Below are positions 1-5,085 of a DNA stretch of 5,085 nt, in pieces. Position numbers and translations under genes: made by a program. The notes beneath the pieces were generated by a model. It did no database searches, was not told the DNA's origin, and worked only from the letters and a program-made list of their open reading frames with translations. The stretch comes from Bacteroidota bacterium (GTDB lineage Bacteria > Bacteroidota > Ignavibacteria > Ignavibacteriales > Melioribacteraceae). Each line of letters starts with the position of its first letter. Within the stretch, counting starts at the first letter, position 1. The stretch is from NCBI GenBank assembly GCA_021814855.1, contig JAKAHQ010000171.1, positions 1 through 5,085 on the forward strand. The letters are read 5' to 3'.

Positions 1-1193
1 AAGATCCAATAAAGCTAATTAAAGAAGGCGACTGGATAAGAGCAGACGGAACAACTCTTGGTGCGGATAACGGTATTGGTGTAGCAGCAGCGTTAGCAGT
101 TGCCCTCGACGATTCATTCGAACACGGCCCGCTGGAACTTCTTTTTACGGTTGATGAAGAAACGGGTTTAACCGGTGCCAACAATCTCACTAAAGGATTT
201 ATAACTGGAAAAATTTTGTTGAATCTTGATACGGAAGAGGACGGCGCATTCTATGTAGGTTGTGCCGGAGGAATGGATACTGTTGGAACCTATTACGTTG
301 AACAAGATGAAAGAAATAATAAGTTCGAGCCCTTCACATTGTTTATCTCCGGATTAAAAGGAGGTCATTCGGGAATTAACATAAACGATAAGCGAGCCAA
401 TGCGATTAAAATGATGGGACTCCTGCTGGATCGACTTACAATGTTTAATTATCAGTTAGCCTGGCTGCAAGGCGGTTCGAAGAGAAACGCGATTCCAAGA
501 GAGGCAGAAGCCGTAATCTATGTTGATCCAAGTCTTGAATCTAAAATCCGCGAGACAATCAATGAGTTTTCTTTGGAATCGGTTTTGGAATTTAAAAAAA
601 CCGACGGCGATATAAAAATTACCTTCGAACGAGGAAACTCAGCAAATCAGAATTTCGAAAAAACATACTCTAAAAAATTTTCGCAGAAGGTTATCGATGC
701 TTTAATCGGTATGCCGCATGGTGTTATTGCAATGAGCTATGAAATACCTGGCTTAGTCGAGACGTCAACAAATCTCGCTACGGTAACGGTAGAAGATACA
801 ATTTTGAGAATCGGCACGAGTCAAAGAAGCTCTATCGAAAGTGCTAAGAAAAATATTGCGCGCACTGTTGACGCTGTTTTCAAATTAAGCGGAGCGGAAA
901 TAAGCGTAGGAGACGGGTATCCCGGTTGGCAGCCAAATATGGATTCCGAAATTCTAAAGTTATCGCAAAAGGTTTTTACTGAAACGTTCTCCAAAGAACC
1001 TGATGTTAAAGCAGTTCACGCCGGTCTCGAATGTGGAATACTTGCTGAAAAATATCCCGGTATAGATATGGTTTCTTTTGGTCCCACAATAGAAGGCGCC
1101 CATTCGCCGGATGAGCGAGTGAAAATTGCCGATGTTGAGAAGTTTTACAATCTGTTAAGAAACATTCTAATTGAAGTATCCAAACAGAAATAA
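1..1193 (+). CDS. pepD: Aminoacyl-histidine dipeptidase (PepD, peptidase family M20C), 5' partial
   Basis: This is a cytosolic zinc dipeptidase of the M20C family, which hydrolyses Xaa-His and many other dipeptides to free amino acids. The reading frame is open from the window edge (first full codon at 3), giving 396 residues. Residue spacing matches E. coli PepD: the metal-binding Asp in LGADNGIG (residue 22 here), the catalytic/metal Glu pair in TVDEETG (52-53), and the Asp of LNLDTEE (76) have the same spacings as D119, E149/E150 and D173. About 97 N-terminal residues, including the H-x-D metal motif, should lie outside the window. A central lid/dimerisation region follows (roughly 90-290). 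The C-terminal part carries HAGLECG and GPTIEGAHSPDE, with the last metal-ligand His at 367. The TTG at 216 is internal and not the start. The gene ends at TAA 1191-1193 with no evident terminator. Family assignment is very secure; exact substrate preference is inferred. Confidence 0.95.
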   Translation, partial: DPIKLIKEGDWIRADGTTLGADNGIGVAAALAVALDDSFEHGPLELLFTVDEETGLTGANNLTKGFITGKILLNLDTEEDGAFYVGCAGGMDTVGTYYVEQDERNNKFEPFTLFISGLKGGHSGININDKRANAIKMMGLLLDRLTMFNYQLAWLQGGSKRNAIPREAEAVIYVDPSLESKIRETINEFSLESVLEFKKTDGDIKITFERGNSANQNFEKTYSKKFSQKVIDALIGMPHGVIAMSYEIPGLVETSTNLATVTVEDTILRIGTSQRSSIESAKKNIARTVDAVFKLSGAEISVGDGYPGWQPNMDSEILKLSQKVFTETFSKEPDVKAVHAGLECGILAEKYPGIDMVSFGPTIEGAHSPDERVKIADVEKFYNLLRNILIEVSKQK

Positions 1194-1226
1194 ATTTTGC
1201 GCAGTTTATCAGCGGTGTTCTTTTTT

Positions 1227-1247
1227 ATGAATGTTAAGATTATTCAT
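1227..1247. repeat. Small inverted repeat in the pepD-acyl-CoA synthetase gap
   Basis: ATGAAT (1227-1232) and ATTCAT (1242-1247) form a perfect 6-bp inverted repeat around a 9-base spacer. It is AT-rich and has no T-run after it, so it is a poor terminator. It lies just ahead of the synthetase start and could be a protein-binding site, a weak RNA hairpin or chance. The remaining bases of this 72-base gap show no convincing promoter, so read-through from pepD is possible. Confidence 0.3.
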
Positions 1248-1265
1248 CAACAAACATAAATTAAA

Positions 1266-2978
1266 ATGAGAAAGGAATTAAAACTCTACAACGTTCCCCG
1301 AATTTATTCGATTCAGGAAATGATTCTTCGATCCGAGAAATTTTACGGTTCTAAAATTGCGCTCGAGGATTTGAACGACACACCACTCAACCGCGTCACA
1401 TACCGTGAACTGCTTGAAAATATTTTTAAATTCGGTATGGCGCTTAAAGAATTAGGCATTAAAGAAAGGGCGCATATAGCGTTGATAGGTGAGAACCGTG
1501 TACAGTGGGCCATCTCGTTTCTTACGGCAATGTGCTTTAATTACGTAATTGTCCCCATCGATAAAAATTTAACTAAGAATGAAATCATGAATATAATTCA
1601 TGAGTCCGATGCCGAAGCAGTGATTTTCTCCGGTAGTTATGCCGGAACTATGGCTGAGGGAAGAAATTTTTTGAAGAAGCTTAAGAACTTTATTTGTATG
1701 GATGAAACTTCCGAAGAAAAAGATTTTCATTATATGCTCGATTTGATACGCAACGCCAATCAAATATATCCTGAGGGACTTCCAAGAATAAATCCCGACG
1801 AACTTGCAGAAATTATTTTTACTTCCGGTTCGTTGGGAAGGGCCAAAGGAGTAATGCTTACACAAAGAAATCTTTCGGCCAACCTCGTTGACATGGTAAG
1901 TATGATTCTAATCACAGATAAAGATAAATTCCTTTCGGTTCTTCCCATGCATCATACATACGAATGCACATGCGGTTTACTTTGCCCGTTGTATGCCGGC
2001 GGTTCAGCTCATTACGCGCGCTCTCTTAAAACTATCGTCGATGATCTTCAAAAAGTAAAAGCCACTATCTTACTTGGCGTGCCGTTATTGTATGATAAAA
2101 TGTTTAAAAGAATCATTAAGGGAATTAAAGAAGATAAGGTCAAATCAATTATTGTCCCGCCGCTTGTGAAATTTACTAATCTTTTTAATATGATCGGTAT
2201 GAATGATATTAAAAAGAAAATATTCCACGAGCTTCATGAAAAATTCGGCGGCTCGGTAAGAATTTTTATTGCCGGAGGAGCAGCGCCTGATCCGTTAGTT
2301 GCAAAAGGATTAAGAGAATTCGGATTCACATTCATTCAAGGATATGGTTTAACCGAAACATCCCCGATTCTGTCATTAAACAGGCTCGATGCTTTTAAAG
2401 ACGATGCCGCTGGCTTACTTTTGCCGTCTGTGCAAATTAAAATAAACGCTCCCGATGAAAACGGTTCCGGTGAAATTTGGGCAAAGGGACCGAGTGTAAT
2501 GCTCGGCTATTATAAAAATGAAAAATCGACTAATGACGCTTTTAGCGAAGGTTGGTTTAGAACGGGAGACATCGGTTATTTTGATGAAGACGGTTTTCTG
2601 CACATCAACGGCCGCATGAAAAATGTAATTATTTCCAAGAGCGGTAAAAATGTTTTCCCGGAAGAGATTGAGGATATTCTGAACCGCAGCCCATATATAT
2701 TGGAATGTATTGTTTCCGGTGAAGAAGATTCCAAGCAGGGAGAAATTATTTCAGCACAGATTGTTGTTGACGCCGAAATGTTTATTGAATTAGCCGAGGT
2801 GAAGCAGATTAAAATAAATGACGAACTTCTTCATAATACGATTGCCGAGGAAGTAGAAAAAGCAAATAAGCAGCTTGCCTCGCACAAGCAAATAAAAAAA
2901 TTCTACATTAGGGAAAACGAATTCGAAAAAACTACAACGCAAAAAATTAAAAGGTACCTCGTTAATAAGAATAATTGA
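1266..2978 (+). CDS. AMP-forming long-chain fatty acyl-CoA synthetase (FadD15-like, ANL superfamily)
   Basis: This enzyme should activate a fatty acid with ATP to acyl-AMP and then transfer it to CoA, feeding lipid synthesis, remodelling or beta-oxidation. It has 570 residues, within the usual range of the family. The large N-terminal domain carries the P-loop FTSGSLGRAKGVML (185-198), the A5 motif GYGLTETSP (359-367) and the A7 motif GWFRTGD (429-435). The hinge region NGRMKNVI (448-455) leads into the C-terminal domain, which contains KNVFPEEIE (461-469) and ends with the A10 motif KTTTQKIKR, whose catalytic Lys is K560. The P-loop differs from the common TSGTTGxPKG form. The T-T-T-x-K-I-K-R ending is, from memory, typical of the long-chain synthetase branch. 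No transmembrane segment is evident. The ATG at 1266 follows an A-rich stretch without a Shine-Dalgarno sequence, a common pattern in Bacteroidota-like genomes. Chain-length specificity cannot be read from the sequence; an acyl-ACP synthetase is an alternative. Confidence 0.9.
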   Translation: MRKELKLYNVPRIYSIQEMILRSEKFYGSKIALEDLNDTPLNRVTYRELLENIFKFGMALKELGIKERAHIALIGENRVQWAISFLTAMCFNYVIVPIDKNLTKNEIMNIIHESDAEAVIFSGSYAGTMAEGRNFLKKLKNFICMDETSEEKDFHYMLDLIRNANQIYPEGLPRINPDELAEIIFTSGSLGRAKGVMLTQRNLSANLVDMVSMILITDKDKFLSVLPMHHTYECTCGLLCPLYAGGSAHYARSLKTIVDDLQKVKATILLGVPLLYDKMFKRIIKGIKEDKVKSIIVPPLVKFTNLFNMIGMNDIKKKIFHELHEKFGGSVRIFIAGGAAPDPLVAKGLREFGFTFIQGYGLTETSPILSLNRLDAFKDDAAGLLLPSVQIKINAPDENGSGEIWAKGPSVMLGYYKNEKSTNDAFSEGWFRTGDIGYFDEDGFLHINGRMKNVIISKSGKNVFPEEIEDILNRSPYILECIVSGEEDSKQGEIISAQIVVDAEMFIELAEVKQIKINDELLHNTIAEEVEKANKQLASHKQIKKFYIRENEFEKTTTQKIKRYLVNKNN

Positions 2979-2996
2979 AAAATAAATTAATACATA

Positions 2997-3053
2997 GAAC
3001 GGGCTGCCGTTCCATGCTTTGCTCATCGGCAAGCTAATTTTGTAATGCCCGGT
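2997..3053. repeat. GC-rich block of adjacent hairpins downstream of the acyl-CoA synthetase gene
   Basis: The block begins 18 bases after the synthetase stop codon. GAACGG (2997-3002) and CCGTTC (3007-3012) make a perfect 6-bp hairpin with a GCTG loop. Next, GCTT-T-GC (3016-3022) pairs with GCAAGC (3029-3034), with one bulged T and a TCATCG loop. GGGC (3001-3004) could instead pair with GCCC (3047-3050). There is no T-run, so it is not a standard intrinsic terminator. Its base composition contrasts with the AT-rich surroundings, as expected of a dispersed palindromic repeat or a 3'-end RNA structure. Which of these it is cannot be told from one copy. Confidence 0.45.
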
Positions 3054-3108
3054 TTAATTGATTGCTAAGGATGTATTATTAAAATCCAATGCAGCTCCAT
3101 TTTTTCAT

Positions 3109-3132
3109 CCTAAAATTTCCCCTAAAATTTTC
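3109..3132. repeat. Tandem 12-mer, two copies, upstream of the small gene
   Basis: CCTAAAATTTCC (3109-3120) is followed directly by CCTAAAATTTTC (3121-3132), with 11 of 12 bases identical. The repeat lies 31-55 bases before the ATG at 3164, a place where a promoter or operator would be expected. The near one-turn spacing would put two bound protein monomers on roughly the same face of the helix. No sigma-70 -35/-10 pair with good spacing was found beside it, so a regulatory role is only inferred. Confidence 0.4.
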
Positions 3133-3163
3133 GATAGTAAATTAGAAATAATTAACGCTGGTA

Positions 3164-3436
3164 ATGTTGAGCGATCAAGAAAAAATACAATGGTTTAATA
3201 AAGCCGTAAAATTTCAACTGGAGGGATTAATTTTCCTCGTAGTGAAATCGAGAAAAAACGGCGTAGGCGCTTGGGCAATTGAAGATATGTCCAAACATAA
3301 AATTTTGAATTCCAACATGGAATGGGAGGACGAGGTACCTCTTGCAAAGAGAGATCAGGCATATTTAATACGAACCAGGTTCGACTTTGAAACGGCATTA
3401 ACAATGTTTGAGCAATACAAAATGTTCGCTCAATAA
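3164..3436 (+). CDS. Small hypothetical protein, 90 residues
   Basis: I do not recognise this protein. It is 90 residues, has no signal peptide and no clear membrane helix; residues 18-27 (QLEGLIFLVV) are hydrophobic but too short and are followed by charged residues. The middle (KNGVGAWAIEDM, 31-42) resembles a beta-rich core, and the last third (residues 66-90) looks helical. The ATG at 3164 is the first start after an in-frame TAA at 3149-3151; a TTG directly follows as codon 2. No Shine-Dalgarno sequence is visible. Support for a real gene comes from the balanced, soluble-protein composition and from the intrinsic terminator that starts a few bases after the stop codon. An 86-codon frame on the opposite strand over the same stretch looks much less like a protein. 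Expression and conservation are unproven. Confidence 0.6.
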   Translation: MLSDQEKIQWFNKAVKFQLEGLIFLVVKSRKNGVGAWAIEDMSKHKILNSNMEWEDEVPLAKRDQAYLIRTRFDFETALTMFEQYKMFAQ

Positions 3437-3440
3437 AATC

Positions 3441-3475
3441 AAAAACCCTGCACACAATGCAGGGCTTTTCGTTTT
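3441..3475. terminator. Bidirectional intrinsic terminator between convergent genes
   Basis: CCCTGCA (3446-3452) and TGCAGGG (3458-3464) form a perfect 7-bp hairpin with a 5-base loop, CACAA. On the + strand it is followed by CTTTTCGTTTTT, and on the - strand by TTTTTGATTTT, so it can end transcription in both directions. It lies 5-40 bases beyond the stop of the 90-residue gene and about 20 bases beyond the stop of the convergent phosphatase gene. Confidence 0.85.
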
Positions 3476-3496
3476 TAAAACCTATACTGTGAAAAC

Positions 3497-4699
3497 TTAA
3501 CTGCTCTTCTCGCGTTTTATAACTACAAGTGTCGCATCATCTTCCCATTCTGCTCCATCCGCGAAATTAAACGAAGCATTAAATATCTCGTCTTTTATTT
3601 CAATCGGCGATTTCTCATAAGAATTCGCAATTACCTTCTTCAATCTTTCAAGAGAAAATTCTTCGAGCGACGAATTTTTCCTTTCGATAATACCGTCGGT
3701 ATAAAGTATAAGTACGTCACCGGGCTTCATAACTGCGTACCCGCGAGAAAGTTGAATTTCCGGGAGCGCACCGAAAATTAAACCCGTCGATTCTAATTCG
3801 GTAAAATTCTTTCCATTGTACAGCAGCGGGGAAGGGTGGCCCGCGTTAACAAAAAGAACTTCACCGTCCTTCTCAATTTCAGCATAGAAGAGGGAAATGA
3901 ATCTTGTTGAGTACACGCTTTGATAAATAACCTTGTTTAGTTTTTTGAATGTGTAAACCATCTTCATATGTTTTTCCAATCCCATACGCAGACCGGTTAC
4001 TACGTCGCGGACAAGTAAAGCGGCGGGCAGGCCGTGACCGCTTGCATCGCCAATTGTAACGCCAAGCACCTCATTATCGAAATTGAAATAATCATAAAGA
4101 TCGCCGCCGACAAGTTCGGCAGGTTGAGAATGACCGGCAATCTTAAACCCTTGAAATTCCGGCGGAACTGCCGGCAACAAACTTTGCTGGATGTGCGCGG
4201 CTTGCTCTACTTCATTTTTGGCCGCTTCCGAGACAAGCCGATAATTTAGAACCGTGCGAACCGCATTTAAACAGAATTCGATTTCTTCTCTTATCCATCC
4301 GCTTTTCAAATCAAAAATAAAAATCCATGTCGCTTCGGTGCCTCTAATAAGTATAGCCGCAGGTATGCGATATTCTTTATGACTGTTAACCGATTTATCA
4401 ATTGTCAGCGACGGATTATCAAAAATGTATGTCTTCGTTTTCAGCAAAGCCTGAAGAGCATTTGAAGATGCCGGTATTTGTTGGGCTACCTTTTTTAACG
4501 ATTCGCTTAGCTGCGATACGAGTACATACTCGTTGCCTCGTTCCTCGTAAATTCTTCCGTTGCTTATTTTAAGGTCTTCGCCAAAAGTTTTTTCCAGCTC
4601 ATTTACGATCAGGAAAAGAAAATCCTTACCGCTTTTTTCAAGACCGATCTTGGAAAGAATAGAATCTAGTTTTCTATAAAATATTTTCGGGTCGAGCAT
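3497..4699 (-). CDS. RsbU/SpoIIE-family PP2C serine phosphatase with N-terminal GAF-like domain
   Basis: This is probably a metal-dependent (Mn/Mg) phosphoserine/threonine phosphatase. In known systems such enzymes dephosphorylate STAS anti-sigma-factor antagonists and so switch on an alternative sigma factor or another partner-switching output. It has 400 residues. Residues about 20-155 look like a divergent GAF-type sensor domain. A linker helix ends in the typical AAHIQQSLLP (167-176). The catalytic domain follows (about 178-395), with the expected acidic metal ligands: VGGDLYDY (D200), GDASGHG (D218), YTDGIIE (D335) and EDDATLV (D387/D388). The NAGHPSPLL motif (285-293) is also typical. 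No transmembrane helix or signal peptide is seen, so it should be cytosolic. The start is ATG at 4699, preceded by purine-rich AGAAGAGAAA, which may act as a weak ribosome-binding site. No anti-sigma factor, STAS protein or kinase gene is adjacent. The ligand of the sensor domain and the substrate are unknown. Confidence 0.92.
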   Translation of the reverse strand: MLDPKIFYRKLDSILSKIGLEKSGKDFLFLIVNELEKTFGEDLKISNGRIYEERGNEYVLVSQLSESLKKVAQQIPASSNALQALLKTKTYIFDNPSLTIDKSVNSHKEYRIPAAILIRGTEATWIFIFDLKSGWIREEIEFCLNAVRTVLNYRLVSEAAKNEVEQAAHIQQSLLPAVPPEFQGFKIAGHSQPAELVGGDLYDYFNFDNEVLGVTIGDASGHGLPAALLVRDVVTGLRMGLEKHMKMVYTFKKLNKVIYQSVYSTRFISLFYAEIEKDGEVLFVNAGHPSPLLYNGKNFTELESTGLIFGALPEIQLSRGYAVMKPGDVLILYTDGIIERKNSSLEEFSLERLKKVIANSYEKSPIEIKDEIFNASFNFADGAEWEDDATLVVIKREKSS

Positions 4700-4738
4700 A
4701 AATTTCTCTTCTTTGCGAACGTAAATTTATTGAATCTG

Positions 4739-4754
4739 ACGAATATTAACGAAT
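4739..4754. repeat. Short direct repeat ACGAAT x2 in the phosphatase 5' leader
   Basis: ACGAAT occurs at 4739-4744 and again at 4749-4754, exactly ten bases apart. Read on the gene strand this is ATTCGT-TAAT-ATTCGT. It lies just downstream of the predicted transcription start (near 4761), where a repressor could act. It is short and may be chance. Confidence 0.25.
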
Positions 4755-4767
4755 CCGGCAAGAATAA

Positions 4768-4795
4768 ATTATAATAATTTGTTAAAATTGGTCAA
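4768..4795 (-). promoter_or_regulatory. Near-consensus sigma-70-type promoter for the phosphatase gene
   Basis: On the minus strand TTGACC (4795-4790) is separated by 16 bases from TATAAT (4773-4768). This matches 5 of 6 bases at -35 and all 6 at -10. Transcription would start near 4761, giving a leader of about 60 bases before the ATG at 4699. The match is to the classical consensus, not the Bacteroides TTTG/TAnnTTTG type. The AT-rich setting makes some chance matches likely, but position and orientation fit. Confidence 0.6.
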
Positions 4796-4834
4796 GTAGT
4801 GAACGAAATATATGAAGCAGGTAGGAAACAAAAT

Positions 4835-4910
4835 TAAAAAATAGCTTTGAGCGCCGGAATGCAATTCGGATTCCCCCGAAGGGGTCTGCCAAAGCTATTC
4901 CTCCGGGGCC
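4835..4910 (-). other. Structured minus-strand RNA element ending in a U-tract (terminator or small RNA)
   Basis: AATAGCTTTG (4840-4849) and CAAAGCTATT (4890-4899) form a perfect 10-bp inverted repeat enclosing 40 bases. Inside are two hairpins. One reads CCCC-TTCG-GGGG on the minus strand (4884-4873), an extra-stable C(UUCG)G tetraloop. The other, CCGAAT/ATTC-C-GG (4870-4855), has a bulged C. On the minus strand the closing stem runs directly into TTTTTTAATTTT, as in an intrinsic terminator; the plus strand has no such T-run. The UUCG loop and U-tract together point to a minus-strand RNA. It lies between the tRNA-Cys terminator and the phosphatase promoter. It could be a back-up terminator, the 3' end of an unannotated small RNA, or one copy of a dispersed palindromic repeat. 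No promoter that would drive it locally is evident. Confidence 0.55.
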
Positions 4911-4941
4911 TTCTGAAAAACCGTCAATAAATGTTTTAATT

Positions 4942-4978
4942 AAAATAAAAAACCCGACCATTTTTTGATATTCGGGCT
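4942..4978 (-). terminator. Intrinsic terminator of the tRNA-Cys transcript
   Basis: Read on the minus strand, AGCCCGA (4978-4972) pairs with TCGGGTT (4957-4951), seven pairs including one G-U. The loop is 14 bases and the stem ends in a run of six T (4952-4947) followed by ATTTT. It begins 8 bases after the tRNA 3' end. The opposite strand has no T-run, so it acts for the tRNA only. Confidence 0.8.
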
Positions 4979-4986
4979 AGTAGTAG

Positions 4987-5060
4987 AGGCGCCGGTCGGA
5001 TTCGAACCGACGAATAAAGGTTTTGCAGACCTTCCCCTTAAGCCACTTGGGTACAGCGCC
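4987..5060 (-). tRNA. tRNA-Cys (anticodon GCA)
   Basis: The minus strand from 5060 to 4987 folds into a full 74-base cloverleaf. The acceptor arms GGCGCTG and CGGCGCC pair over seven positions with one G-U. The D arm is CCC/GGG with a GG-containing loop. The anticodon stem AGGT-type arm (AAGGT/ACCTT) encloses CTGCAAA, with anticodon GCA at 5026-5024. The T arm is GTCGG/CCGAC around TTCGAAT. The discriminator base is U, as expected for tRNA-Cys. The CCA end is not encoded and must be added enzymatically. The 25 bases upstream to the window edge show no clear -10 box, so the promoter, or another tRNA of the same transcript, may lie beyond the window. Confidence 0.97.
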
Positions 5061-5085
5061 ATTCTGAGTGCGAACGAAGAATGCA

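Noticed and set aside
216..218. TTG as the start codon of the dipeptidase gene
   Set aside because: The same frame is open upstream to the window edge and encodes conserved PepD motifs (LGADNGIG, TVDEETG), so the TTG is internal.
1569..1948. Minus-strand open frames (1569-1865 and 1760-1948) inside the synthetase gene
   Set aside because: They are antisense to conserved ANL-superfamily motifs, including the P-loop, and have no protein signature of their own.
2415..2603. 62-codon minus-strand frame inside the synthetase gene
   Set aside because: Antisense shadow of the conserved A7 motif region.
2790..3032. 80-codon open frame on the minus strand over the end of the synthetase gene
   Set aside because: Most of it is antisense to a well-conserved coding region and it reads through the hairpin block; composition is that of a shadow frame.
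3035..3042. TAATTTTG, matching the Bacteroides -7 consensus TAnnTTTG
   Set aside because: The only TTTG upstream is 13 bases away, not the 19-21 expected, and the site lies in the hairpin block; a chance match is likely.
3195..3455. 86-codon open frame on the minus strand opposite the small gene
   Set aside because: It begins inside the terminator hairpin, overlaps the better candidate on the plus strand, and its sequence is not protein-like.
4034..4249. 71-codon plus-strand frame inside the phosphatase gene
   Set aside because: Antisense to the conserved metal-binding motifs of the phosphatase; no independent support.
4812..4844. 10-codon plus-strand peptide MKQVGNKIKK ahead of the structured element, as a possible leader peptide
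   Set aside because: No promoter, no ribosome-binding site and no plus-strand gene follows; the U-tract of the structure is on the other strand.
4782..4892. 36-residue minus-strand frame with a GGAGG seven bases before a TTG
   Set aside because: It runs through the U-tract of the structured element and ends in the phosphatase promoter; TTG start and lack of Shine-Dalgarno use by neighbouring genes make the GGAGG likely part of the RNA stem instead.
4840..4899. Possible MITE with AATAGCTTTG terminal inverted repeats
   Set aside because: No target-site duplication flanks the repeats and 60 bases is very short; the U-tract and UUCG loop favour an RNA structure, though a repeat family cannot be excluded.

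Overview
The window holds three complete or nearly complete housekeeping-type genes, one small unrecognised gene, one tRNA gene, and intergenic stretches richer in structure than usual. The DNA is AT-rich. The genes mostly lack a Shine-Dalgarno sequence: an A-rich stretch precedes the acyl-CoA synthetase start and nothing recognisable precedes the small gene. That, with the gene content (an M20C dipeptidase, a FadD15-like acyl-CoA synthetase and a GAF-like/SpoIIE phosphatase), suggests a member of the Bacteroidota/Ignavibacteriota/Chlorobiota group, perhaps Ignavibacteria. This placement is an inference; no marker gene is present to prove it.

Layout. Positions 1-1193 (+) are the C-terminal four fifths of a PepD-type aminoacyl-histidine dipeptidase, cut by the window edge. 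After 72 bases comes a complete AMP-forming long-chain acyl-CoA synthetase (1266-2978, +). A 185-base gap follows; it contains a GC-rich block of hairpins and a tandem 12-mer, and then a 90-residue hypothetical protein (3164-3436, +). A bidirectional intrinsic terminator at 3441-3475 separates this from a convergent gene for an RsbU/SpoIIE-family serine phosphatase with an N-terminal GAF-like domain (3497-4699, -). That gene has a near-consensus sigma-70-type promoter at 4768-4795. Upstream of it, in a 287-base gene-free stretch, lie a minus-strand structured element with a U-tract (4835-4910) and an intrinsic terminator (4942-4978). The latter serves the tRNA-Cys(GCA) gene (4987-5060, -).

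Functionally the genes do not form an obvious pathway. The dipeptidase recycles amino acids from peptides, the synthetase activates fatty acids for lipid synthesis or turnover, and the phosphatase is likely the output of a signalling (partner-switching) module whose partners lie elsewhere. No mobile element, CRISPR array, defence cassette or clearly new multi-gene system is visible. The least explained parts are the minus-strand structured element near 4840-4910, the hairpin block near 3000, and the 90-residue protein.
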